A stretch of DNA of 36,317 nt, from assembly GCA_937966095.1 (NCBI GenBank), contig CALCKF010000009.1, positions 1-36,317 of the forward strand, given 5' to 3'. The notes below the pieces were generated by a model. The model was not told where the DNA came from. It searched no databases and saw only the letters and a list, made by a program, of their open reading frames with translations. This DNA comes from an uncultured Eubacterium sp. GTDB taxonomy: Bacteria > Bacillota > Clostridia > Peptostreptococcales > Anaerovoracaceae. Shown here piece after piece: positions 22,733 to 30,316 of the stretch (the first letter of the stretch is position 1; each line of letters starts with the position of its first letter). A program made the translations under genes and the position numbers.

Positions 22733-23728
22733 TTATCCTATAGTAGCTACTATTACTGCTTTTATTGTATGCATTCTGTTTTCCGCTTCATCGAACACTT
22801 TTGAATGTCTGCTTCTGAATACTTCATCTGTCACTTCTCTTATATCATAGCCTTCTTCTTTCTGCTCTCTGGCCATATCCGTCTCAAAATCATGGAATGA
22901 CGGCAGACAATGCAGAAAAATAACATCCGGGTTTTCTGTCTGCTCCAGCATTTCCATAGTTACTTTATATGGTGTAAGGAGCTTCACTCGTTCAGGTATC
23001 TCTGCCTCTTCACCCATAGATGCCCATATGTCTGTGTAAATGACATCAGCATCCTTAAGACAGTCTGAGGTCGATGAGACTTCTATCACGGCACCTGTCT
23101 CAGAAGATACATCCCTTACCTTTGAAAGGATCTCGCTATCCATCTGTGAGGCAAGCTCTTCCGGGCCATAAGCCACAAAATGCATCCCCATTTTTGCACA
23201 TCCGTACATCCATGCATAACTCATGTTATTTCTCACATCACCGCAAAATACGACCTTGACCTTATCGAGAGGCTTTGCTACATGCTCTTCTATAGTGAGC
23301 ATATCCGCAAGGATCTGAGTTGGATGATCCACATCTGTAAGGCCGTTCCATACCGGCACGCCAGAATATTTGGCAAGATTCTCAACGACCGACTGATCAT
23401 AGCCTCTGTATTCTATTCCGTCAAAGAATCTTCCCAGTACTCTTGCCGAATCTTCCAGGCTTTCCTTTTTACCCATCTGAGAACTTTTTGAATCCAGAAA
23501 CGTTACATGCGCCCCCTCATCGTGACATGCGACTTCAAAAGAACACCTGGTCCTTGTCGATGTCTTTTCGAAAAGAAGAACTATATTCTTTCCTTTCAGG
23601 ACTTCATTTCTTATCCCTGCTCTCTTTTTCGCCTTCAGATCGCGAGCCAGATCAAGCATATATCTGATTTCTTCGGGTGTAAAATCCATCAATGTCAAAA
23701 AACTTCTTCCTTTTAAATTAACAGCCAT
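22733..23728 (-). CDS. arcB: Ornithine carbamoyltransferase (catabolic)
   Basis: Ornithine carbamoyltransferase of 331 residues, here most likely working backwards on citrulline to give ornithine and carbamoyl phosphate. The carbamoyl-phosphate loop STRTR is at 57-61. HPTQILADM and HCLPSFHD are intact, the latter carrying the catalytic cysteine. The catabolic name arcB is chosen from its place as first gene before arcA and arcC; the sequence alone would also fit argF. A GGAGA site precedes the ATG, and a well-formed promoter with two inverted repeats lies directly upstream. Confidence 0.95.
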   Translation of the reverse strand: MAVNLKGRSFLTLMDFTPEEIRYMLDLARDLKAKKRAGIRNEVLKGKNIVLLFEKTSTRTRCSFEVACHDEGAHVTFLDSKSSQMGKKESLEDSARVLGRFFDGIEYRGYDQSVVENLAKYSGVPVWNGLTDVDHPTQILADMLTIEEHVAKPLDKVKVVFCGDVRNNMSYAWMYGCAKMGMHFVAYGPEELASQMDSEILSKVRDVSSETGAVIEVSSTSDCLKDADVIYTDIWASMGEEAEIPERVKLLTPYKVTMEMLEQTENPDVIFLHCLPSFHDFETDMAREQKEEGYDIREVTDEVFRSRHSKVFDEAENRMHTIKAVIVATIG

Positions 23729-23748
23729 ATCACATTCTCCTTTATATT

Positions 23749-23793
23749 AATCAATTATATATCTGTTGATTTATGTGTCATTATAATATCACA
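23749..23793 (-). promoter_or_regulatory. arcBAC promoter with two operator-like dyads
   Basis: On the minus strand a -35 ATGACA (23776-23781), a 16-base spacer and a perfect -10 TATAAT (23754-23759) are present. A 20-base imperfect palindrome of form TGTGNNATTATAATNNCACA (23774-23793) overlaps the -35. A second dyad AATCAA/TTGATT (23749-23754 and 23766-23771) brackets the -10. The TGTG/CACA arms recall Crp/Fnr-type sites used by ArcR, but the spacing is 4 bases longer than the classical site. The regulator is not in the window. Confidence 0.6.
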
Positions 23794-23837
23794 TTATTCC
23801 CCGCTCAGACAGATTTTATAGGACATTTTAAGATATT

Positions 23838-24965
23838 TCACGTTCTTGTTCCATGGAACTGATAATAACATGTCTCGAGCCTGCCATTATACAGTTTCCT
23901 ACGCCTGTCAGCCTTGCGTCCGGCGACCTTTTCTTCTGCCGATTTATCGGTTGTTATCATAAAAAGCGACCAGTCGTTATTGTCTGACAGGAATTTATTC
24001 AATGCTCTGTATACTCCTTCAATCTGTTCCCTGTCACCGATCCTTTCTCCGTAAGGCGGGTTTGTTATTATTATGCCATTCTTTTCAGAAGATCTTAACT
24101 GTGCCACATCACTGCATCCGAATATTATACAGTCGTCTACACCGGCTTCTTCAGCGTTTGATATCGAAGCCTCTATCGCTTTTCTATCTATGTCATATCC
24201 ATATATCCTCAGCCTTACATCATGTTTAATAGCCTCAAATGCAGCTTTTTTCTCTTCTTTCCAGATTCTATCATCTATTACGTCCCATTGCCTGCATGCA
24301 AAGGTCCTGCTTATACCAGGCGCTATATTTTTCCCGATCATTGCCGCCTCGATCGGTATAGTGCCTGACCCGCAGCACGGATCAACAAGTATCCGGCTTT
24401 CGTTCCAGAATGACAGCTGTACCATGGCAGAGGCTAGAGTTTCCTTTATCGGAGCGGAAACATCACAATTCCGATAACCTCGTTTATGAAGGCCCTGTCC
24501 GCTTGTATCTATCGTTATCGTTGCCCTGTCCTTCAACAAAGTTACTTTTACCGTATACTCAGCTCCATTTTCCGAAAATCTTTCTATGCCGTAAAAATCG
24601 CCAAGTCTTTCAACTATCGCTTTTTTTACTGTCTTCTGGCATGCAGGGACACTAAAAAGCTTTGATTTTACAGATGAGCCTGTGACTGTGAATTTCCCGT
24701 CTGCCGGGATAAAATGCTCCCAGGGAAGCGCTTTTGTCTGCTGAAACAGCGATTCGAATTCCTCTGCCTCAAATTCTGCCATTTTAAGCAGCACCCTGTC
24801 AGCACACCTCAGCCACATATTCGATCTTACGATCGCTCTTTCATCTCCCATATATGTGACTTTTCCATCTTCCGTCTTTATTATCCTGTATCCCAGATTC
24901 TCTACTTCTCTTCTTACAACTGCTTCAAGTCCAAATGTTGCCGTTGCTATAAGTTCAAGTTTCAT
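23838..24965 (-). CDS. THUMP domain RlmL-like class I RNA methyltransferase
   Basis: RNA methyltransferase of 375 residues of the UPF0020/YpsC type, related to the N2-guanine domain of RlmL. The N-terminal ferredoxin-like and THUMP region covers about 1-155. The SAM-binding motif VDPCCGSGTIPIEAAMI is near residue 195, and the catalytic loop ITNPPYGERIGD near 295. The likely target is a guanine in 23S rRNA. It starts inside the mbl stop codon (ATGA overlap), so the two are translationally coupled. The gene ends about 45 bases before the arc promoter region with no clear terminator. Confidence 0.9.
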   Translation of the reverse strand: MKLELIATATFGLEAVVRREVENLGYRIIKTEDGKVTYMGDERAIVRSNMWLRCADRVLLKMAEFEAEEFESLFQQTKALPWEHFIPADGKFTVTGSSVKSKLFSVPACQKTVKKAIVERLGDFYGIERFSENGAEYTVKVTLLKDRATITIDTSGQGLHKRGYRNCDVSAPIKETLASAMVQLSFWNESRILVDPCCGSGTIPIEAAMIGKNIAPGISRTFACRQWDVIDDRIWKEEKKAAFEAIKHDVRLRIYGYDIDRKAIEASISNAEEAGVDDCIIFGCSDVAQLRSSEKNGIIITNPPYGERIGDREQIEGVYRALNKFLSDNNDWSLFMITTDKSAEEKVAGRKADRRRKLYNGRLETCYYQFHGTRT

Positions 24966-25984
24966 ATATAAGTTTCTCTCCTGTTTAAACTGTTCCTGCT
25001 TATTATATCTATAAATTTCAGTGATTCTCCTGTTCCTTTCGCGACACAGAAATCCGCATCTTCTGCTACAGTAGTCCTGATACCTGTTCTTTCTTCTATA
25101 CGTCTGTCCAAACCTCTGAGATATGCTCCGCCTCCTGTTATGACTATCCCTCTTTCTCCAACGTCAGCTGCCAGTTCGGGAGGGGTCTTTTCCAGTACGC
25201 TGTGGGTCGCTTCACATATAGCATCAAGGGGCTCATCCAGGGCTTCAAGCACCTCTTCTGACCTTATCTCTACAGTCCTGGGTAATCCTGTGACAAGATC
25301 ACGGCCCTTACATAAAGCGGAAAGAGATTCCTCCTGTGAAAACGCCATACCGATCTCACGCTTGATCTTTTCCGCCATCCGCTCTCCTATAAAGAGGCTG
25401 TACTTTTTACGCATGTATTTCACTATATAATCATCAAAATTATCTCCGGCTATCTTTACAGAAGTACTGGTAACTATGCCGCCCATTGAGATGACTGCTA
25501 TATCTGTTGTCCCTCCGCCTATATCTATTATCATTATACCTTCCGGCGCTGTTATGTCTATCCCGGCTCCTATAGCAGCAGCTACAGGTTCTTCTATGAG
25601 ATATACTGCTCTTCCTCCTGCCTGGAGCGCAGCCTCCTTTACAGCGCGCTTTTCTACTTCCGTAACACCGCTTGGCACACACACGACCAGTCTGGGCTTG
25701 AAAAAACGATTTCCTCCGCAAGTCTTTCTTATAAAATACTGAAGCATCTTTTCGGTTATATCATAATCTGATATAACACCTTCCCTGAGAGGTCTTACTG
25801 CTGTTATATTTCCGGGAGTGCGTCCTATCATTCTCTTGGCCTCGCTTCCTACAGCCAGTATCTCATTTGTATCTCTGTTAACAGCAACCACTGAAGGTTC
25901 TTCCAGAACTATTCCTTTTCCGTCAACATATATCAGAACATTTGCCGTTCCGAGATCTATCCCGACTTCTTCATTAAAACCCAT
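24962..25984 (-). CDS. mbl: MreB/Mbl family rod-shape-determining actin homologue
   Basis: Bacterial actin of 340 residues that organises cell-wall elongation at the membrane. The phosphate-1 loop GIDLGTANVLIYV is at 8-20, the connect and phosphate-2 region reads IIDIGGGTTDIAVIS, and the adenosine motif VITGGGAYLRGLD is intact. I use mbl because the neighbouring spoIIID matches the spoIIID-mbl linkage of Bacillus, but mreB is equally possible from sequence. Here spoIIID points away instead of running in the same direction. The ATG at 25984 has no adjacent Shine-Dalgarno sequence; an AAAGGAG lies about 34 bases upstream (see leader). It overlaps the methyltransferase by 4 bases. Confidence 0.92.
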   Translation of the reverse strand: MGFNEEVGIDLGTANVLIYVDGKGIVLEEPSVVAVNRDTNEILAVGSEAKRMIGRTPGNITAVRPLREGVISDYDITEKMLQYFIRKTCGGNRFFKPRLVVCVPSGVTEVEKRAVKEAALQAGGRAVYLIEEPVAAAIGAGIDITAPEGIMIIDIGGGTTDIAVISMGGIVTSTSVKIAGDNFDDYIVKYMRKKYSLFIGERMAEKIKREIGMAFSQEESLSALCKGRDLVTGLPRTVEIRSEEVLEALDEPLDAICEATHSVLEKTPPELAADVGERGIVITGGGAYLRGLDRRIEERTGIRTTVAEDADFCVAKGTGESLKFIDIISRNSLNRRETYI

Positions 25985-26025
25985 ATTATCAAACCGCGAT
26001 GCGTTTTACTATCGCATGCTCCTTT
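25985..26025 (-). promoter_or_regulatory. Unusual mbl translation initiation region
   Basis: AAAGGAG (26019-26025, minus strand) lies about 34 bases before the mbl ATG. It is followed 1 base later by ATG-CGA-TAG (26009-26017), a two-codon frame. Two mutually exclusive 5-bp hairpins (ATGCG/CGCAT and GCGAT/ATCGC) fall between this site and the start. A stop closes the mbl frame 8 codons upstream, so no earlier start exists. Folding would bring the site to about 14-15 bases from the ATG. Confidence 0.4.
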
Positions 26026-26090
26026 CATTTTATCAGTTATCAATTAGTTTTGCCACACAAATAAAAATTACACTGAAAATCTAAACCAAG

Positions 26091-26117
26091 TATATTTTTA
26101 AATTTAAAACATATATT
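26091..26117 (+). promoter_or_regulatory. Sigma-E-like promoter of spoIIID
   Basis: TATATT (26091-26096), a 13-base spacer and CATATATT (26110-26117) resemble the mother-cell sigma-E consensus (ATATT and CATACAAT, 6 of 8 in the -10). This is expected for spoIIID. Confidence 0.5.
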
Positions 26118-26167
26118 GTTTTAACTGCTAAAGTTAATAAATTATGGGGTGGTGAACTGTCAATACT

Positions 26168-26428
26168 ATGAAAGATTATATTGAGGAGCGAGTACTGGAG
26201 CTTGCCCGTTATATCATTGAAACAGGCGCAACAGTAAGAAGCACGGCCGCAAAATTCCGGGTATCCAAATCAACGGTACATAAAGATATCACCGAAAGGC
26301 TTCAGGAAATCAATCCCGGCCTTGCAGCCGAAGTGAAGCAGGTCCTTGACAATAATAAAGCCGAGCGTCACATAAGAGGCGGTCTTGCTACCAGAGAAAA
26401 ATACCTGCATATACATGAGAAGCGGTAA
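26168..26428 (+). CDS. spoIIID: Sporulation transcriptional regulator SpoIIID
   Basis: Mother-cell transcription factor of 86 residues. It begins MKDYIEERVLELARYIIETG and has the helix-turn-helix STAAKFRVSKSTVHKDITER (about 25-44) followed by the basic C-terminal region ERHIRGGLATREKY, all as in Bacillus SpoIIID. It activates and represses sigma-E-dependent genes during spore development. The ATG at 26168 is the only candidate, since a TGA closes the frame 5 codons upstream. GGGGTGGTG lies a rather long 13 bases before it. It is divergent from mbl and ends at a bidirectional terminator. Its presence implies a spore-forming lineage. Confidence 0.96.
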   Translation: MKDYIEERVLELARYIIETGATVRSTAAKFRVSKSTVHKDITERLQEINPGLAAEVKQVLDNNKAERHIRGGLATREKYLHIHEKR

Positions 26429-26438
26429 GAGAAAAAAC

Positions 26439-26475
26439 AGGAGGCTGTCCCAAAATACATAGGGAGCCGCCTCCT
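26439..26475. terminator. Bidirectional terminator between spoIIID and the Pr6Pr-type gene
   Basis: The arms AGGAGGC (26439-26445) and GCCTCCT (26469-26475) enclose a second inner pairing (TCCC/GGGA). The stem is followed by TTATC on the plus strand and GTTTTTTCTC on the minus strand, so it serves two convergent genes. Confidence 0.75.
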
Positions 26476-26500
26476 TTATCAAAAACAATATCATATATTT

Positions 26501-27088
26501 CTATCTGCGTCTTCCAGCCATGATATTATCTGCAATAAAAAGAAGATATCCTATTCCCAGAAGCATAATAACCGCCGCAGCCATATTCATCCCGGGAAAA
26601 CTGAAATACGACACGGAATGTGTGTAAATCCCGGATCTGTTTATAAAAAATATAATTATGTTGAACATTAACGGTATCAATACCCATATGGCCGGGCTGT
26701 ATGAGCCGAATCCTCCCTTTCGACAAAACAGTATGTAATCCAGCAAAGCCATAAGAGGCGATACGAAATAAAGAAGATATCCGGCAGGTGACAGCTCTGA
26801 CGGCATAATTACGGAAAATCCGAAATAAACAAGATAGTATACTATAAACACCACTATCATGTACATCGTTACGGCTCCTCTGAAAACACCGCGCTCATAT
26901 CCCGATCCGGCAACTATAAGATATATGAAGTAAATTACCGCCAGTGTACCGGCCAAAAGTGCGAAGTCACTCATCACAGTATTCACGGTAACACCGGTTT
27001 CCATCAATTTCATAACAATCCCGGCTCCGCATACCATGATAAATATTATCCTGAAAATCGTCGACAGTATCCTGCTCTTAATATACAT
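26501..27088 (-). CDS. Pr6Pr-like six-helix integral membrane protein
   Basis: Integral membrane protein of 195 residues with about six hydrophobic helices. The pattern fits the Pr6Pr/FAR-17a-AIG1-like family. It has a helix ending in RGAVTMYMIVVFIVYYLVYF, a loop with LYFVSPLMALLDYILF, the aromatic WVLIPLMFNIIIFF helix, and a last helix near the C-terminus ending in basic residues. No biochemical role is established for the bacterial members. It lies 41 bases after pyrG in the same direction and probably shares its transcript. The family call is from pattern memory. Confidence 0.65.
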   Translation of the reverse strand: MYIKSRILSTIFRIIFIMVCGAGIVMKLMETGVTVNTVMSDFALLAGTLAVIYFIYLIVAGSGYERGVFRGAVTMYMIVVFIVYYLVYFGFSVIMPSELSPAGYLLYFVSPLMALLDYILFCRKGGFGSYSPAIWVLIPLMFNIIIFFINRSGIYTHSVSYFSFPGMNMAAAVIMLLGIGYLLFIADNIMAGRRR

Positions 27089-27129
27089 TTTCTATCTCTG
27101 GATCCTCCTGCAATTTCTTTATCTGTTTT

Positions 27130-28728
27130 TTATCTTCCTTCATATGCCGCTTTAACAAATTCACGAAACAGAGGGTGTGCTTTGTTCGGTCTGCTTTTGA
27201 ATTCAGGATGATACTGGACACCTATATAATACGGGTGCTGCGGTATCTCGACAGCTTCCACCAGCCTTCCGTCCGGGGAAGTTCCTGCTATCCTCATTCC
27301 GGCGCTTTCAAATGCATCTCTGTAATCGTTGTTGAATTCATATCTATGTCTGTGTCTTTCGGATATCTCTCTGGTCCCGTAAGCTGTTTCCATTATCGTA
27401 TTTTCGGATATTAAACAAGGGTAGGCTCCCAGCCTCATTGTCCCGCCTTTCGGTATATCTCCATACTGATCCGGCATCAGATCTATGACCTTATTGGCAG
27501 AGTCCCCGCTGAATTCTCCGGAATCTGCATCCTTTATACCAAGAACATCTCTTGCAAATTCAATTACCGCTATCTGCATCCCCAAACATATTCCGAAATA
27601 CGGGATTCCGTTTTCTCTTGCATATTTTGCCGACACTATCTTTCCTTCTATCCCTCTGTCTCCGAATCCACCAGGTACAAGTATGCCGTCAACATCTCCC
27701 AGTAACTGCTCTTTACTGTCTTCATTCACGTCCTCTGCTTCTATCCATTTTATATCTACATGACATCCGTTTTCATATCCTCCATGTTTCAGCGCTTCCG
27801 CCACCGACAGATAAGCATCGTGGAGTTTCACGTACTTGCCTACTATTGCTATTTTCACATGCTGTGTCCTGGCTTTTATCCTATCCACCATGGCCTTCCA
27901 TTCCGTCATTTCGCAAGGACCTGCATTTATACCAAGCTCTCTGCATACTATCCATGAAAATCCGGCTTTTTCCAACATCAAAGGTGCCTCGTATAAAACG
28001 GGCAATGTCATATTTTCTATCACGCAGTCAGACTTTACGTTGCAGAACAATGAAATCTTATCGGCGATGCTTTTATCTACAGGTTCGTCTGACCTCATAA
28101 CTATTATATCAGGTGATATACCCATTGTCTGCAGTTCTTTTACTGAATGCTGCGTAGGCTTTGACTTATGCTCACCTGAGCTTTTCAGATACGGCACCAG
28201 CGTAACATGGATAAAAAGACAATTATCCTTGCCCTGCTCAAGTGATACCTGTCTTATTGCCTCAAGGAAAGGCTGGCTTTCTATATCTCCTACAGTACCG
28301 CCTATCTCCGTTATTATTACATCTGCGTTGCTGCTCTTTCCCACATTATATATGAATTCCTTTATCTCATTTGTTATATGAGGTATTACCTGTACCGTAC
28401 TGCCGAGATATTCCCCCTTTCTCTCTTTGTTGAGAACGTTCCAGTAAACTTTTCCTGTAGTAAGATTGGAGTACTTGTTAAGGTCCTCATCTATGAACCT
28501 CTCATAATGTCCAAGGTCCAGATCAGTCTCAGCACCGTCTTCCGTAACATATACCTCTCCGTGCTGGTACGGACTCATTGTCCCCGGATCCACATTTATA
28601 TAAGGATCCAGCTTCTGGGCACATACACGAAGACCTCTTGCTTTCAGAAGCCTCCCTAATGATGCTGCAGTTATACCTTTTCCGAGGCCTGATACAACTC
28701 CACCTGTAACGAAAATATATTTTTTCAT
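27130..28728 (-). CDS. pyrG: CTP synthase
   Basis: CTP synthase of 532 residues, aminating UTP to CTP with glutamine and ATP. The synthetase domain begins MKKYIFVTGGVVSGLGKGIT (P-loop at about 9-19) and contains LDPYINVDPGTMSPYQHGEV and ITEIGGTVGDIESQPF. The glutaminase domain (from about 290) has GGFGDRG, the nucleophile cysteine in YFGICLGMQ, and the C-terminal HPEF triad residues. GGAGGGTG precedes the ATG. It is driven by a good promoter about 200 bases upstream with a long structured leader between, so leader-based control is likely. Confidence 0.98.
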   Translation of the reverse strand: MKKYIFVTGGVVSGLGKGITAASLGRLLKARGLRVCAQKLDPYINVDPGTMSPYQHGEVYVTEDGAETDLDLGHYERFIDEDLNKYSNLTTGKVYWNVLNKERKGEYLGSTVQVIPHITNEIKEFIYNVGKSSNADVIITEIGGTVGDIESQPFLEAIRQVSLEQGKDNCLFIHVTLVPYLKSSGEHKSKPTQHSVKELQTMGISPDIIVMRSDEPVDKSIADKISLFCNVKSDCVIENMTLPVLYEAPLMLEKAGFSWIVCRELGINAGPCEMTEWKAMVDRIKARTQHVKIAIVGKYVKLHDAYLSVAEALKHGGYENGCHVDIKWIEAEDVNEDSKEQLLGDVDGILVPGGFGDRGIEGKIVSAKYARENGIPYFGICLGMQIAVIEFARDVLGIKDADSGEFSGDSANKVIDLMPDQYGDIPKGGTMRLGAYPCLISENTIMETAYGTREISERHRHRYEFNNDYRDAFESAGMRIAGTSPDGRLVEAVEIPQHPYYIGVQYHPEFKSRPNKAHPLFREFVKAAYEGR

Positions 28729-28811
28729 ATCATCACCCTCCTTTCATATGCAATAAACAGATTATTCTATTTTTTCATCGGCATATCTTCCGATATCACG
28801 CTATAATAAAA

Positions 28812-28916
28812 TGCGCAAAAAAGAAAAAAGATAAGGATCAGGACTTTTTAGGTGAGAAGGATAACCCAGACCCCAAAATATTGCCGTCTTCCTTATTTTT
28901 TATATCCTTTTGCGCA
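28812..28916 (-). ncRNA. Structured leader RNA or small RNA upstream of pyrG, class unknown
   Basis: The minus-strand transcript from the pyrG promoter folds into one long helix. TGCGCAAAA (28908-28916) pairs with TTTTGCGCA (28812-28820), and ATAAGGA (28890-28896) pairs with TCCTTAT (28831-28837). Between them an A-rich strand faces a T-rich strand, so about 26 positions pair nearly continuously. An inner GAC/GUC pairing and a purine-rich apical segment (TTTTGGGGTCTGGG) follow. The 3' arm is followed by TTTTATTATAG, so it could act as a terminator or end a small RNA. I could not match it to 6S, SRP or a riboswitch class. Confidence 0.5.
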
Positions 28917-28930
28917 CAAATTTCTTTAAT

Positions 28931-28960
28931 ATTATAACATCAGGATTTACTCATATGCAA
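28931..28960 (-). promoter_or_regulatory. Promoter of the pyrG leader
   Basis: On the minus strand a -35 TTGCAT (28955-28960), an 18-base spacer and a perfect extended -10 TGTTATAAT (core 28931-28936) are present. Transcription should begin near 28924, about 196 bases before the pyrG ATG. Confidence 0.75.
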
Positions 28961-28996
28961 CTGATTTTTTTATATATGCAAAGACCTTTTGAAATA

Positions 28997-30316
28997 TCAT
29001 ATCTCTTTTGATTCAGAAAATCTGTTGCCAAACAAATCATACCCTACAACACTTATAGCTCCGCCTTCATTCATATCACTCTTGCAGCATGTTCTGGATT
29101 TCCCTGTGATCATTCTATCACTTTTATGCACAGCACCGTCGTAAGCAAAATCCACACTCCAAAATCTTATAATGCTTGGACTGTCTTCTGTCATATACTT
29201 TTTTATCTTTCCTGCTGCTGCAGCATCTCCTCCACATGCTTCGTACAGATACTTGTCATCTATATGATATCCTTTAACGGCTATCTCGTCTCCATCAAAT
29301 TCTATCTCTGCTTCCCCTCTGTCTTTTATTACACAATCATGACTGAAGCGGAAAGATGCTCCGGCTCCCGACATTCTTTCTATCTGACATACTGCAGACA
29401 GGATGCTTGAATCACACATTACCCATTTTCTGCCCAGCTTTTCACATACTGCACCCAATGTTCCGGATCCTGCAAAAAAATCTCCGCAAAGGTCTCCTTT
29501 TTCGCTGCATGATTCTATTATTCTTTCCAGCAGCTTCTCCGGCTTCTGAGTGGCATATCCGTTTCTTTCAGAAGAAGTGCGTCCCACCATATCTATATTC
29601 CACACATCCTTCATGTTTACCATGGTATACCACCCTTTTTCATCGGCAAATTCTTCTACACCCTTGAATCTGTATGGCCTGTAATCACGATTATATGATT
29701 TTTCCTTCTGCACATTGAATTTATAATTTTTACATTTTGAATAAAAAAGAAGGCTGTCGTGTTTTCTGGCAAAGCTCCTCTTGTTTGCTCCCCCGGATTT
29801 ATAAGTCCATATGACTTCGTTCACAAAATTATCCGCACCGAATATACAGTCCAGGATCATCTTGACATAATGCACCATATGCCAGTCCAAATGGACCCAA
29901 AGGCATCCTGTATCAGACAGAAGATCCTTCATCATAAGGAACCTTGTGGTTAACATCTCAAGATACTGTTTTACCCCTCTGCTCCATCTGTCATCATAAG
30001 CTCCTATTTTTAATACTCCTGAATCTCCCGCCTTGTCTGACTCTATCCTGACTGAAGCCTGATATTTTTCATTCGAAAAAAAAGGAGGATCTGCATATAT
30101 TATCTGAAACTTTCCCTTCATTTTCGCTTTTTTTATCATATAATTCATATAATCCGCATTATCTCCGCAGGCTATGCTGCCGTATGCAGAATCTGCACCT
30201 TTGCTGCCGTAAATCTCTGAATCTTTGAATATCATACACTTTGTATCCGTGATTATATTCTCATATTTTCTCATACCTTTTTCAAAAGCATCTTTAACAT
30301 CATCAAAGATTGTCAT
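28997..30316 (-). CDS. Orphan beta-class DNA methyltransferase (N6-adenine or N4-cytosine)
   Basis: SAM-dependent DNA methyltransferase of 439 residues in beta order: catalytic motif IV first (DPPF at 76-79 in QIIYADPPFFSNEKYQ), then the NGYATQKPEKLLERII segment (about 252-267) and SAM motif I DFFAGSGTLGAV (279-290). The usual DPPY is DPPF here. About 140 residues follow motif I, with no feature I recognise. No restriction endonuclease or specificity gene is nearby, so it looks like an orphan modification enzyme that might mark the genome for regulation. It overlaps the ygiQ stop by 4 bases (ATGA) and is therefore translationally coupled to it. The target sequence is unknown. Confidence 0.85.
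   Translation of the reverse strand: MTIFDDVKDAFEKGMRKYENIITDTKCMIFKDSEIYGSKGADSAYGSIACGDNADYMNYMIKKAKMKGKFQIIYADPPFFSNEKYQASVRIESDKAGDSGVLKIGAYDDRWSRGVKQYLEMLTTRFLMMKDLLSDTGCLWVHLDWHMVHYVKMILDCIFGADNFVNEVIWTYKSGGANKRSFARKHDSLLFYSKCKNYKFNVQKEKSYNRDYRPYRFKGVEEFADEKGWYTMVNMKDVWNIDMVGRTSSERNGYATQKPEKLLERIIESCSEKGDLCGDFFAGSGTLGAVCEKLGRKWVMCDSSILSAVCQIERMSGAGASFRFSHDCVIKDRGEAEIEFDGDEIAVKGYHIDDKYLYEACGGDAAAAGKIKKYMTEDSPSIIRFWSVDFAYDGAVHKSDRMITGKSRTCCKSDMNEGGAISVVGYDLFGNRFSESKEI

Noticed and set aside
27552..28381. Several overlapping plus-strand open frames of 180 codons or so inside pyrG
   Set aside because: All are antisense shadows of pyrG with no supporting signals.
28812..28916. SRP (4.5S/scRNA) or 6S RNA gene
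   Set aside because: The conserved SRP core with GGAAG and AGCAGC is absent. The element is shorter than 6S RNA and its bubble does not match what I know of the 6S open complex.
28729..28930. Bacillus-type pyrG attenuator with GGGC transcript start
   Set aside because: The predicted start region reads AAAGAAATTTG with no G-run, so the reiterative-transcription mechanism is not supported.
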